Assembly: GCA_002406055.1 (NCBI GenBank)
Contig: DHMZ01000092.1
Coordinates: forward strand, 1-5,981
Length of the DNA: 5,981 nt
DNA from: Spirochaetales bacterium UBA4629
Lineage (GTDB): Bacteria; Spirochaetota; Spirochaetia; Sphaerochaetales; Sphaerochaetaceae
Reading direction: 5' to 3'
Every line of letters begins with the position of its first letter. Position 1 is the first letter of the stretch. This document shows positions 5,770 through 5,981 of this stretch, piece after piece. The position numbers and the translations under genes were made by a program. The notes under the pieces are model-generated. The model saw only the letters and a program-made list of their open reading frames with translations, was not told the origin of the DNA and searched no databases.

Positions 5770-5981
5770 ATGGAGTACTATGTTGGTTATGATATCGGTA
5801 CAACAAACTTAAAATGCTTATTATTAGCTGAAAATGGTACAATTGAGAAAGTAATAAAAGAGAGTACTCCAAAAATACAATATAAATCTCACCTCTTCTT
5901 TGATTTAAAGAAAATTGAATCTTTTGTTGATAATACTCTAGAGTCATTATCTTCATTCTATAATGTAAAAAGTGTTGGATT
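5770..5981 (+). CDS. FGGY/ASKHA-family carbohydrate kinase, N-terminal fragment (3' end outside window)
   Basis: The frame from ATG 5770 stays open to the right edge, giving 70 complete codons of a gene that would normally be about 480-520 codons. The N-terminus YYVGYDIGTTNLKCLLL (residues 3-19) is the phosphate-1 loop of the sugar kinase/Hsp70/actin fold, with Asp8, Gly10, Thr11, Thr12 and Lys15 in the usual DxGTxxxK pattern of xylulokinase- and gluconokinase-like enzymes. Residues 40-54 run SHLFFDLKKIESFVD, where many relatives have a Glu-Gln-Asp-x-x-x-Trp type segment; the Asp45 position and the following helix are still compatible. It would carry out the first phosphorylation of the imported sugar or polyol. 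The sugar cannot be assigned because the substrate-binding and FGGY signature regions are outside the window. Confidence 0.85.
   Translation, partial: MEYYVGYDIGTTNLKCLLLAENGTIEKVIKESTPKIQYKSHLFFDLKKIESFVDNTLESLSSFYNVKSVG

Noticed and set aside
5570..5956. Minus-strand open frame spanning the PfkB/FGGY junction
   Set aside because: Both plus-strand genes have clear motifs and ribosome-binding sites; the reverse frame shows no domain.

Overview
The window is an AT-rich, densely packed, one-directional (+) gene cluster for uptake and breakdown of a carbohydrate. It holds eight coding regions; the first is cut by the left edge and the last by the right edge. No RNA genes, insertion sequences, CRISPR arrays or tRNAs were seen. 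The AT-rich codons, frequent AGA/ATA codons and good Shine-Dalgarno sites (AGGAGG, GAGGA) suggest a low-GC anaerobe such as a spirochaete of the Treponema/Sphaerochaeta type or a clostridial Bacillota. The sequence alone does not decide between these.

Layout: (1) 1-675, C-terminal part of an extracellular sugar-binding lipoprotein/solute-binding protein; (2) 676-750, the only real intergenic gap, with a perfect 12-bp stem-loop; (3) 751-1638 and 1631-2476, two CUT1-type permeases (MalF-like and MalG-like) overlapping by 8 nt; (4) 2478-3410, a PfkB kinase of the 1-phosphofructokinase/tagatose-6-phosphate kinase group; (5) 3410-3979, a small P-loop kinase-like protein of unknown substrate; (6) 3976-4836, a class II zinc ketose-bisphosphate aldolase; (7) 4851-5762, a second, divergent PfkB kinase; (8) 5770 to the right edge, the N-terminus of an FGGY/ASKHA sugar kinase. 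From gene 3 onward the junctions are overlaps or gaps of 14 nt or less, so the set is very probably one translationally coupled operon.

How the genes may work together (inference): a sugar or polyol enters unphosphorylated through the ABC transporter, the FGGY kinase makes a monophosphate, one or both PfkB kinases make a ketose bisphosphate, and the aldolase splits it into two trioses. The transport ATPase is not in the window; either a shared MsmK/UgpC-type ATPase encoded elsewhere is used or it lies outside the window. The features that do not fit a standard fructose or tagatose pathway are the two unequal PfkB kinases flanking the aldolase and the P-loop kinase inserted between them. The substrate cannot be named from this sequence.
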